From contig OZ025670.1 of assembly GCA_964019335.1 (NCBI GenBank), forward strand, positions 372,001 through 436,000: a stretch of DNA of 64,000 nt, read 5' to 3'. Origin of the DNA: Diplonema japonicum (lineage: Eukaryota > Euglenozoa > Diplonemea > Diplonemida > Diplonemidae). The translations under genes were made by a program, and so were the position numbers. Position 1 is the stretch's first letter; every line of letters starts with the position of its first letter. A model generated the notes under the pieces. The model had not been told where the DNA came from and did no database searches. It saw only the letters and a list, made by a program, of their open reading frames with translations. Shown here piece by piece: positions 30,614 to 39,486 of the stretch.

Positions 30614-32045
30614 GTTTGTGCAGGTGGTGGGGATAACATGAAAATATAAGAAAAACATCAGATGTGTTGTTCGCTGTTGACCTCCTCGTCGGTCATCACC
30701 GGTAGCGCCCGAGTGGAAGATCATAAAGCAGATGCTCAGGGTGACGAACAAGCAGCAAACTGCACGAGCGCAGAATCTTGGTTACCCGGGACGCCCCGGC
30801 TAGGGTTGAGCACACTGCACGCATTAAGGACGCGACGCGGAACGCAAAAGAAGCTACAACTCGGCCGGGGAGCGCCCCCTGTAATCAAGTAGGTAGTTCG
30901 TGCTTCATTGCACGCTTAACGCCACCTAGTGTTGCAATCAAAGCCCCATTTTTTTTCAGGCGTCCTGTCACATACCGCAGGTACCCTTAAATGTCTCTTT
31001 TTTTTTTTTTTTTTTTTTTTTTCTTTTTTTTTTTTTTTTGTTTGTAGCTCCTTTTTTGTTTTCTTTTTTTTTTTCTCTATTAAAGTGTTGCAGGGAAAAC
31101 ATTTATAAAAGTTTTCTTTTCTTTTTCTTTTTTTTTTTTTTTTTTTTTTGTACAATTGTCCTGCTCCCCTCACCTTTTTTTTTTCCTTTCTCCTTTCTCC
31201 CGCATGTCTTTGAAGTGCCACAAAGCAAATGAAAAAAAAAAAAAAAAAAAAAAAAAGGGTTGGGGCATTAAAGATATGAAGGGTTACCTATGAGTGCAAT
31301 TTTCAAGCAAGCAAAAAAAAAAAGAAACGAAAAAAAAAAGAAAGAAGAAAGAAAAAGCGAATGAATGATGAGTCCACAAACCGATCCGCTGTCCCCCCCC
31401 CCCCCCCCCCAGAACAGACTTGTATAAAACAGAAACAAAAAGAGAAAAACAACGTTCACGGTAAACAAATAACTTTTTTCCATCGTAAAGAAAGGAGAAA
31501 AAAAAACCGCATACGCAACAAAGCCCAAGGGCTCAGGTGAAAGGTACTTAAGCAGAGCTCTGCTACTACTCTCGACCTTTTTTTTTTTTTTTAAAGTTTT
31601 CTACACAGGAAAGAGCAAAAGTGAAGGAACTCCTGGTACTCCTTCTGGATGACCTTTCGATAGCTTCTTTGAAGTGCACCTCCCACTCGGGTTTGCGAAC
31701 AAATTTTTATATTTCTATATTATCCCACCACCTGAAAAAGTTATGGGTTGCCGTGGACGGTGGAAAAAAAAAAGAAAGTTCCTACTTACATGGTTTAGTG
31801 GAGTGGAAGTAAAAATAGGTTGCCGAGGAGAGTTGGAAATTTTTTTTACAAAAAAAACCATCTAAAACCTATTTGGTCGCCGCGTACGTTGTTATTCTCA
31901 AACAAAAAAAAATTCCGGCTCTGTGCTTGACACGTGCCCCTTTTCGCACAACGAAGAAAAGAGGGAAGGTGCTTCAGCTGGTTTTTTTTTTTTTTTTTTT
32001 TTTTTTATTTCACTCTTCGTCATTTTCTTCACTCACTAGGGGCCT
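29971..32045. other. Gene desert, low complexity
   Basis: Homopolymers, with C runs near 31,394-31,410. A balanced, GC-rich island at 30,660-30,960 has no homology that I can recognise and no sustained coding signal. Bases 31,615-31,870 are also non-repetitive but not open in any convincing frame. Confidence 0.6.
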
Positions 32046-32546
32046 CATTATTTAACGCGAAATGGCCATTATTTAACGCGAAACGGCCATTATTTAACGC
32101 GAAATCGCCATTATTTAACTAGTTAAATAATGAGATTTTGCAGTTAAATAATGGCCCTTCAGAGTGAAAAAATGGGTCTTGTCGTGGAAAAAAATGCACC
32201 CAACCCCTTGAAAAATTTTTTTGGGGTGGGGGTATTTTGACTATTTTTGGCCATCTGAGGCCATTCCAGCCCTTAAAAGTGGGAATAAGTGCCTTACTTC
32301 CCCTTTAAATGCCACGGCGAAATAGCTACCCTGTATTACCTTAGGAAAATCCCCAAAAAGCTGACCTGCGTGAAAAAAAACAGCAGTGAAAGCAGTGAAG
32401 AGTGAGTGACTCAAATGACGAAGAGTGAAATAAAACGACTTACTTGCCGCCAAATGAGCCATTATTTAACACTCGTTACCCGTTTTTTTGCACTCGGGCC
32501 CTGCGGGCCCTCGTGCAAAAAATTCGGGAACTCGAGTTAAATAATG
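32046..32546. repeat. Hairpin-bounded repeat unit with CATTATTTAAC ends
   Basis: CATTATTTAAC at 32,046 is matched by GTTAAATAATG ending at 32,546. The left side has three direct 21-bp repeats (32,046-32,108, each CATTATTTAACGCGAAA plus a variable four bases). They run into a perfect 24-bp palindrome at 32,109-32,132. The right side is an 87-bp hairpin (32,460-32,546) with GGGCCC/GGGCCC arms around a TGC loop. No coding capacity. A third foldback-like family in the window. Confidence 0.8.
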
Positions 32547-32573
32547 ACTCATTATTTGTTGGCAATAAATAGT

Positions 32574-32610
<37 letters not shown>

Positions 32611-32615
<5 letters not shown>

Positions 32616-32926
32616 AATTCTGTAAAGTTACATGAGGAAATTCCTAAAGAGCCATAAATTGCACAATACCTTGTTGATGAAGGAACCTGCTGTTTTGGCT
32701 GGAAGTCAGACCTGATCAAGCCCCCGCACAAAACCAGCAGTTTCTGAAGAGCGATGATCAAGTGCCGACACAAATTACACAAAACCTACAGAATTCTGTC
32801 AATTTGACATCGCCTTCTCAGGCACTCAGGCTTAGTTTTGACATCAGTGTGAACATTTCGCAGAAGTGAACATAAAGGGTTCACAGTGTCCGAAATTTCC
32901 TCATTTAACTTTACAAAAATTAAGTA
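32611..32926. repeat. Inverted-repeat element, internally deleted copy
   Basis: 316 bp, nearly identical to the two ends of 29,137-29,809, with a clean 357-bp internal deletion after GAGCCATAAA. The left end again abuts a T run (32,578-32,610). Both ends are retained, as expected of deletion derivatives of mobile elements. It is followed by a short form of the adjacent foldback element (32,938-33,066), so the pair moved or duplicated together. Confidence 0.88.
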
Positions 32927-32937
32927 AAATATCATAT

Positions 32938-33066
32938 TAAATAAAAATCAGCCAGATTTTTACTCGGAATTTTTTTTTTCACTCGTTTTTTTGAAATTCA
33001 ACTAAACTCGTGAAAAAAAAAATTCCTCGTAAAAATCAGGTAATCTGATTTTTATTTAATAAATAG
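32938..33066. repeat. Foldback element, second copy
   Basis: It matches 29,821-29,970 in both arms. The centre is simplified: the GCGAAGCGAG inner hairpin is missing and only the TTTTCACTCG / ACTCGTGAAAA pair remains. Confidence 0.75.
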
Positions 33067-34033
33067 TCATTTTTATTATTATTAATTATTTTGAGATTTA
33101 TTAACGGTGTGCGATATTTTTTTTTTTTTTCTTTTTCTCCCAGTTGGCTGTCAAATTTTTCTCAGAATAGAAAATCACTATCATCATGACTTTTTCAAGA
33201 AATTGTCTTTTCGTTTAAAGAACGAAAGTAAAAACTGCACTGCCTAAAAAAATCGTATTTTACCCCCCCCCCCCCACCCTCTAAGGCTCATTCCGTTACT
33301 CCCCTACCCCCCTTTTTTTTTTCTTTTTTGAGGTGACGAACTGGGAGTTGGGAGGCTTTATCTTTTTTATGCTGTTTTCCTGGCAAAGTGTTCAGGGAAA
33401 TAGAAGGGAAAAAAAAAAAGAAAACCACCTTCACCTCGAACCGTCAGCTATTTTTTTCATCGTTTTTTTTTTTTTTTTTTTTTTTTCTCCCGTCCCGTCT
33501 AGGAAGGACCAATTTTGAGACGACTATTGTTTGTTGACACTTGAATTTTTTTTAGAATTTGTAGCGATTTTTTGGTCTCTAGAAATAAACCCCCTTTTTT
33601 TTTTTTTTTATTGCCAGAAATCAATTAATGACTTGTAGTGGAAAAAAGAAGAAATCCTTTACCCCATTGTGCGAAACATTTTTTTGTGTACCTTTTCACT
33701 CCTTTCTCTCCCCTCTTCTCCTTTTCCCTTTCTTTCTATTCTTCCTCTCCCCTTTCTTGTTCCAATAGCATAACACACGCGAAGAAAAAAGAAAAAGAAA
33801 AGGTCAATGGGGTTTTTGGAATAGGGGGGAGAGAGTTTCCCCCCTTTTTTAGAATGAGTTCTCAGAACGAAGAAAACTTATGAAACGAAAGAAAAAATTT
33901 GATGACATTTTAATGAGTCTCTCTTCCCTCAACTCTCTTCAACCAAACAACTGTGTCAAAAACAAACTAAAATCTAAAGCGTACATCTGTGGATCCAACC
34001 AGATCCCTTCCCCCCGCGCTGCTGATCCTCACA
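33067..34033. other. Intergenic region, no supported gene
   Basis: T/A-rich sequence with pyrimidine tracts and no coding signal. The last 40 bases before the tRNA resemble the bases in front of the second tRNA (shared GATCC/CAGAT and GCTGAT.CTCACA), so the duplicated tRNA unit includes some upstream flank. Confidence 0.55.
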
Positions 34034-34115
34034 GGCGAGATGGCCGAGCGGTCTAAGGCGTTGCGTTAAGGCCGCAATCTCTTCGGAGGCGTGGGTTCAA
34101 ACCCCACTCTCGTCA
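34034..34115 (+). tRNA. tRNA-Leu(AAG), copy 1
   Basis: 82 nt class II tRNA. Acceptor GGCGAGA pairs with TCTCGTC, with discriminator A115. D-arm is GCCGAGCGGTCTAAGGC. Anticodon stem TTGCG/CGCAA encloses the loop TTAAGGC, giving anticodon AAG, which reads CUU (and CUC if A34 is modified). A long variable arm (TCTCTTCGGAGG region) and T-arm GTGGG-TTCAAAC-CCCAC follow. No intron. A-box and B-box promoters are intact. T5 and T7 runs directly downstream act as a Pol III terminator. Confidence 0.97.
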
Positions 34116-34970
34116 CTTTTTCTTTTTTTCCTTGAGATTTCCCTTTTGACACATTTAAAGAACTGCTCCTTTCCTTGTTTCATTTCTTCTTGGGGCAAAG
34201 TACTTTTGGCAACCAAACTTTTTGCGGCCGTACATTCTGTTTTGAGGACGTTCTGATTTTTTTCCCCGTCACTGCTGATCAAATCTTCTTGCGTTGGGTT
34301 TTGCGTTGCAGTCTCTGCACGAAGCAAGTCACATATCAAAAGAGGTGGGCGGAAAAGTTTTTGGTCTCTAAAGTACTTTCTTCCTTTAGTTTATTTTGTA
34401 ACATTCCCACATCCCGCATTGGGAAAAAAAAAGAGGGCACGGAGAAAGAGAACCTACAATAATGCGGGAACGTTGAGTAAACCTGGTTTACTTTCTTCTT
34501 TTCATGTGGTGTTGAAAAAAATGCTTCTGAATTGTTTGGGGCAATTTTCCTGCTGCAGAACACCCTCTCTGAGGGAATCTGCTGCTCTTGTTTAACCGCG
34601 CTTTCTGGTGCTTCTTACTCTACACCCCACGTGTCTTTCTTTTTTCCTGTCTACCCGTCTCACCCTTTTTCAGTTTTGCAGCCCCCTCCAAAAAAAATCA
34701 GAAGCAAACGAAAGAAGCAACCACTTCAATTTAAATAGGAAATGAAAGAAAAAGAAAGAGTTCGAAAGCCAGAGGAGTAAGCTCTCTAAAAGCTATCCTC
34801 GACCCCCTTCCAAGACCCCGTCTCCCCTATTTGACTTTGTCTCTGTTTCACCAGTCCCCTTCCCTCCGTTAGTTATTTGCTCGTTTTCGTATTTTATTAT
34901 TGTATTGTCACTTTCATCTGATTACTTTCATTCAGCCGATCCAGATTATCCCCCGCCGCTGATTCTCACA
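34116..34970. other. Spacer between the two tRNA-Leu genes
   Basis: 855 bp with no convincing gene. Several frames are open for 60-95 codons but show no domain or coding bias. T/C tracts are moderate. Confidence 0.55.
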
Positions 34971-35052
34971 GGCGAGATGGCCGAGCGGTCTAAGGCGTTG
35001 CGTTAAGGCCGCAATCTCTTCGGAGGCGTGGGTTCAAACCCCACTCTCGTCA
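34971..35052 (+). tRNA. tRNA-Leu(AAG), copy 2
   Basis: Identical over all 82 bases to the copy at 34,034. It is followed at once by CTTTTTATTG, so a T5 terminator is present. The ATG of the next protein gene lies only 27 bp downstream of the tRNA end. Confidence 0.97.
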
Positions 35053-35074
35053 CTTTTTATTGTTCAACGCACAG
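35053..35074 (+). promoter_or_regulatory. Shared tRNA terminator and splice acceptor
   Basis: The 22 bases between the tRNA-Leu and the next mRNA hold a T5 run, then TTGTTCAACGCACAG, with AG at 35,073-35,074 and ATG at 35,080. One short segment would have to end Pol III transcription and provide the pyrimidine tract and acceptor for the protein gene. Inferred. Confidence 0.5.
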
Positions 35075-35079
35075 GCAAA

Positions 35080-35895
35080 ATGTGGACTCAGACAGGATTG
35101 CAGAGGCCAAGCTATGATTTGTGTACAATGCTTGAAAACCGTGCGAAAAAAAGGCAGCAAAGCATACTGAACGCTTGCATAAGTCGTGAACCGAATGGCG
35201 TAGCAATACCCGAGCACATTGTGCTACCGAAGCTGCATAAGAGGCGTGAAGGTCAGAGAAGGGCGCCACAGGCGCGGAAGAAAAAGAAGCATGTTGCAAT
35301 GACGCGGAAGACTACAAAGAAGGTGGTCGAGATGAGTTTGCCGCCTTTGGTGCCGACATCGCGGGTTGGAGGGTCTCTGTCAGGTGACCATAACATGTCG
35401 AAGGAAAAAAAGGTGATTTTACAGTGGGCAATTATGAACGAAAGAGCCATTGGGGATTGTCCTGTGACACTAGAAGATGTTGAAGAAGCTAAAACAAGAA
35501 GATTAAAAGCACGAAAAAAATCAAGCCCGAGCGACTCAGAGACAGATATACAGGACACTGATGCACGATGGAAAGCGCAACTCAGAGTAGACGTTTATCC
35601 AACTCCAGAGATAACGACACCCGTTGGGTCGCTCGGGTACGGTGACATCATCGTTGAAACCGCTTCCAAACCTAATTGGGTGAAGTGCACCCAAGGATGG
35701 GTTCCTGTTATTAACCCTTCTCTCACTTGTGTCGTCTACCTCAATAAAATGCAGAACGTCCGGCCCTCCTATCTCAGCTCTTTTATGCTCAGCCAGTTAG
35801 ACGACATCACAGCTAGGGTCACGACTCTTGTAGCACCATCCACCCCTCACACACCCGCATCGTCTCTCGCCCGTGACAGTGTCGTACTGCCGTAA
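35080..35895 (+). CDS. Hypothetical basic protein
   Basis: 271 residues in one exon. The N-terminal half is strongly basic (RKKKKHVAMTRKTTKK at about 67-82). A short acidic stretch (SDSETDIQDTDARW, about 151-164) follows. The C-terminal half contains a possible small beta domain (GDIIVETASKPNWVKCTQGWVPVIN, about 188-212). No family recognised; the basic patches would suit nucleic-acid binding or nuclear localisation, which is inference. The start is the first ATG after the acceptor. Confidence 0.72.
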   Translation: MWTQTGLQRPSYDLCTMLENRAKKRQQSILNACISREPNGVAIPEHIVLPKLHKRREGQRRAPQARKKKKHVAMTRKTTKKVVEMSLPPLVPTSRVGGSLSGDHNMSKEKKVILQWAIMNERAIGDCPVTLEDVEEAKTRRLKARKKSSPSDSETDIQDTDARWKAQLRVDVYPTPEITTPVGSLGYGDIIVETASKPNWVKCTQGWVPVINPSLTCVVYLNKMQNVRPSYLSSFMLSQLDDITARVTTLVAPSTPHTPASSLARDSVVLP

Positions 35896-36053
35896 AGACC
35901 CTTTTCTTTTTTTCCAAACAGAAAAGGGGTAGAATTTCCTTTCTGCTGATTGTCATACACGTCTCGTTACAATTGCAACGAGTACTCATGAAAGAAAAAA
36001 AAATGAAAAAAGAACTATAAGAAAAGAGAAAAAAAAAGAAGGGAGGGAGGGAA

Positions 36054-37307
36054 ATGGCTGATTCGGATGAGGAGTACACTTTCGAGCCCGCCGTCATCAT
36101 CGACAATGGAAGTGGGGCATTGAAGGTGGGTATGGCGGGAGATTCGAGACCGCAGGCGATTATCCCAAACTTGGTGGGCCGGCCGCACAAGGGGAGATCA
36201 CTTTTGAAGAAGAAGAAAGAAGAAGATGAGCAAGACGTGTATATTGGAGACGAGGTGCTGGAGAAGGCAGGAAGGATCAACATCACATACCCAATGGAGA
36301 ATGGAATTGTGAAAGAGTGGACAGACATGCAGACGCTATGGGAGCATGCATACGATGAAATAGAAGAGGATCCTAAGGACCAACCGGTGTTACTGACAGA
36401 GGCCCCGTTCAACCCGAGGAAAAACAGGGAAAAGATGATTGAAATCATGTTCGAGGCGATGGAGGTCCCTGCTCTCCAAATCAAAATGCAGGCCCTCTGT
36501 TCCCTATACGCCAGTGGGAAGACCACAGGCATTGTGCTCGACTCCGGCGACGGAGTGACTCATGCCGTCCCTATCTTCGAAGGCTTCGTGGACAAGAACG
36601 GAATCCAGCGGTCGAATATCGCAGGGAGAGAGATCACTTCCTACTTGCAACGACTTTTATTCCAAAAAGGATACAATTTCTCAACTCCACGTGAGGTGCA
36701 ATTCGTGCAAGAGATCAAGGAGGCAAGCTGCTACGTCGCTCTCGACATGATGGAGGAGGAGGAAAAGCAAGATGATGAAATAGAGGTACTGTCAAGCAAC
36801 GGAAAAAAAAGAAAAAGAAAAACTCCCTTTAAAGTACTCGCATACCCTTCCTGACGGCCAAAAGGTGACCCTCACAGAGGAGCGATACAAGGCCTCTGAA
36901 GCCCTCTTCGATCCGACCAGGATTGACAGCGAGGCCCCCGCCCTCCACCAAATGGTGTGGAGCACTATCCAGTCTTCTGCCATCGACAATCGTGCAGGGA
37001 TGATGGCAAACATAATCCTAAGTGGGGGGAACACACTGTTTCCTGGGATAGATAAAAGGCTGCAAGAAGAAGTATCCACGTTGAAAGGACCTGGTGGGGC
37101 GGCCATCGTTAAGGTGTCGGCCGACCCTGCACGTGCTGAAAGCGTGTTTGCTGGTGCTGCGGTATGATGGAGGGTGTTGACAAAAAAACAAAACAAGAAA
37201 AACAAAAATAGGTCCTTGCTTCCCTTCCCTCTTTTAACTCTGAATGGCTCACAGCCGAAACCTACGATGAAGAAGGCATTAATGCGGTGGAACATTGCTT
37301 CAGCTGA
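36054..37307 (+). CDS. Actin-like / actin-related protein
   Basis: Exons 36054-36785, 36835-37161 and 37212-37307 give 384 residues. N-terminal IIDNGSGALKVGMAGD is phosphate loop 1. YPMENGIVKEW and VLLTEAPFNPRKNREK follow, then VLDSGDGVTHAVPIFEGF (phosphate loop 2 and hinge). The spliced end reads YSHTLPDGQKVTL, IILSGGNTLFPGI, then ASLPSFNSEW and a final CFS. It is clearly in the actin superfamily and closest by eye to conventional actin and ARP1. Differences from actin include a basic/acidic insertion after VGRPHKG (LLKKKKEEDEQD) and a truncated EEEEKQDDEIE junction region. Its subfamily should be settled by a tree. Introns are 49 and 50 bp. Confidence 0.9.
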
Positions 37308-37570
37308 AATCTCTACAGAAATACGGGGGAGGAAAAAAAAAAGAAGAAAGAAAGAGGGAAAAAAAAAAGCGAGAACCCTTGCCTTGTCTTTTTATATTTC
37401 TTTTCTTTCACAATGGAATCCATTCATTTGGATAGGCACCCTACCAACCCCCCAATAGATCAGGCCCCCTTTCATATTACCCCTATAGGGGATTCTCTCC
37501 CCACCCCCTTTTTTTTTGACAGACGTAAAACTAGTGTCCTTGATATATATATATATATTTTTTTTTTATA

Positions 37571-37605
37571 TTTGCTCCCTGGTTTTCATTCCCACTCTTT
37601 GTCAG
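37571..37605 (+). promoter_or_regulatory. Pyrimidine tract and AG acceptor
   Basis: TTTGCTCCCTGGTTTTCATT continuing into CCCACTCTTTGTCAG, AG at 37,604-37,605, ATG at 37,607. Supports a gene start here; function inferred. Confidence 0.5.
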
Positions 37606-37606
37606 A

Positions 37607-37894
37607 ATGGCAAATGTAAAAAATGGAGGTAAACTGCGGAGTTGCAGAGACACTCATGTATGGAAGAAGACGCCAGAGCTAGCAGTATTGCTGTGGGCAG
37701 CGGAGCAGGCGGTTCCCTGTCCCATCCCAGTCGACGTCGTAGAAAATGTATGGGGTTTTTTGGGGGTCTCCTGCGATCACGTGGGAAGTTCCGAACAGAC
37801 GATGACTTCACACGATATGTGGCGAAGACTGATCATCTGTCCAAAATGCCACATGGAGGTACGGGTTATAGAAGAGGGCCCTTTCTTTTGCTAA
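37607..37894 (+). CDS. Small F-box-like ORF, possibly first exons of the kelch gene
   Basis: 95 residues as an unspliced frame. It starts one base after a strong acceptor. Residues 41-53 (PIPVDVVENVWGF) resemble an F-box helix, and CPKC (about 79-82) suggests a zinc site. A 51-bp in-frame GTATGG...CAG segment (37,748-37,798) could be an intron, and GTACGG after CHME could be a second donor. F-box plus kelch is a known pairing, and the kelch frame lies just downstream. I could not find a junction that keeps both frames, so it is listed separately. Confidence 0.45.
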   Translation: MANVKNGGKLRSCRDTHVWKKTPELAVLLWAAEQAVPCPIPVDVVENVWGFLGVSCDHVGSSEQTMTSHDMWRRLIICPKCHMEVRVIEEGPFFC

Positions 37895-38092
37895 ATTTAC
37901 CACTTACAAAAACAAAAACAAAAACAAAAAAGAAGAAGAAGATGGGCAGGGGGAGTTGTATCGACGTCCAATTCACACAGACTTCCCATAAACTTTCTCT
38001 CTTCCCACCCGCCCCTCTTCTTTTGACTATACGCTGCGAGGATGGGGGAAAAAATAAGAAGGAAGGAGGGAGGAAAAAAAAAAGGGGGGGAA

Positions 38093-39277
38093 ATGACGAC
38101 GCCAGGCTGTCGCAGCGGGCACACCATCACCGCTTTAACAGATTGCAACGTATTGTTTGGAGGTTTGGTTACCAGGGATGATAAAGAAGTGTGCAGCGGG
38201 GAGACGTTCACGCTGCAAGGAGACAGGTTGAAATGGAAAAAAATCGAAGCCAAGGGGAAGCCGCAAGAGGTCTTCGCACACTCCGCAGCGGTGACAGGGA
38301 TAGGCTGCACCGGGTTGACTGTGTTCGGGGGGATGAAAAGCGGAGGAGAACTGACCAATCAACTTTCTGTTCTTCGTGGCCTATCCACGAAAGAACCTTT
38401 CTGGGAGGTCATCAGAACACCAGTCTCTTCTACACCTTGCCCAAGGTGGGGGCACACCGCGGTTCGCATCCCTTTCAAGGGCAACATGCTAATCTTCGGA
38501 GGCATGTCCGCAACAGGGGCCTTGAACGACGTTTGGATCTACAGAGCAGACGAAAAAAGATGGGAACAACCAGAATGCAACGGAAAGCCTCCTTCAGCTC
38601 GCCGCAGGCACACCGCTGCCATCCACAAAAGCACGATGTACGTCTTCGGCGGCAGAGACTCCAATGGAACACACTTCAACGATCTTCACAAGCTGGATCT
38701 CAACACTCTCGAATGGGAAAAATGCGACGTAAGCTTTGGTGTCAAACCAGACTGCCGAGTAGGCCACACAGCTAGTGTCATTAACAACAGCCTCGTCGTG
38801 TACGGCGGCAGCAGCATGCAGGCCTCTTTGGAGTCCGGTTACAAGGTGAACAATGATGTTTATATGCTGGATTTGAGCAAGGAAGGCAAGCTCGCTTGGA
38901 CAAGGATTCCTCAGGAGCTTCCGTCGCGCACGATGGCCGCTTCATTAACGGTAGGCACCACCATGTACGTGTTCGGGGGTCGTGATGCATCCAGACCTCA
39001 CTCCTCGCTGTTTTCCCTTTCTCTCCCGCTGCTTAAAAAAGGTCTCGGGAACAGTGCTGCGAAGAAGAAGGTTGTTGACATCTGCAGCGCACCAGCCACT
39101 ACCCCCACGCCTGTTTTCAAACGGGCTGCTTCCACTTCTCCATTCACTTCTACACTGACGGCCACTCCTGAAGAACAAGTATCCCACACGCCCGACTCTC
39201 CGTTTTCTTCCTTCGCCAAGTCTCGTATGCGCAAGATGGCTGCAGTCGAGCCCATGTCCCCGACACCTTTGTTTTAG
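38093..39277 (+). CDS. Kelch-repeat protein
   Basis: 394 residues from ATG 38,093, or 411 from 38,042. The later start is preferred because it follows an A/G-rich leader like those of other genes here. Kelch repeats are marked by FGG and following residues: LFGGLVT (about 20), TVFGGMKSGG (about 80), LIFGGMSATGALNDVWIY (about 140), YVFGGRDSNGTHFNDLHKLDL (about 195), VVYGGSSMQ (about 250) and YVFGGRDAS (about 305). That is about six blades of a beta-propeller, a protein-interaction platform. The C-terminal 90 residues are Ser/Thr/Pro-rich. Partner and pathway are unknown; an F-box-like segment lies directly upstream. Confidence 0.88.
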   Translation: MTTPGCRSGHTITALTDCNVLFGGLVTRDDKEVCSGETFTLQGDRLKWKKIEAKGKPQEVFAHSAAVTGIGCTGLTVFGGMKSGGELTNQLSVLRGLSTKEPFWEVIRTPVSSTPCPRWGHTAVRIPFKGNMLIFGGMSATGALNDVWIYRADEKRWEQPECNGKPPSARRRHTAAIHKSTMYVFGGRDSNGTHFNDLHKLDLNTLEWEKCDVSFGVKPDCRVGHTASVINNSLVVYGGSSMQASLESGYKVNNDVYMLDLSKEGKLAWTRIPQELPSRTMAASLTVGTTMYVFGGRDASRPHSSLFSLSLPLLKKGLGNSAAKKKVVDICSAPATTPTPVFKRAASTSPFTSTLTATPEEQVSHTPDSPFSSFAKSRMRKMAAVEPMSPTPLF

Positions 39278-39486
39278 ATTTTCTTTTTTTGCTAGATATT
39301 CCTCTTTTTTTGTTTTTGTTTTGCCACTCTATTATTCCTTTCAATTAGATAGATGGGATGTCTTATTAGATTTTTTATCTCCCCCCCTGTATCATATTTT
39401 TAGTTACCCCCCCCCCCCCGCCCATAACTGCTTTAAACGGAAAGAAGTTACTCAAAACGCAGGTTTACCCTTGAAGGAAAAAAGAA

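Noticed and set aside
30660-30960. GC-rich island as a gene or tRNA relative
   Set aside because: No tRNA fold, no sustained coding bias and no recognisable protein motif.
32046-32132. CRISPR-like array
   Set aside because: The three repeats are contiguous with no spacers and lead into a palindrome; the organism is eukaryotic.
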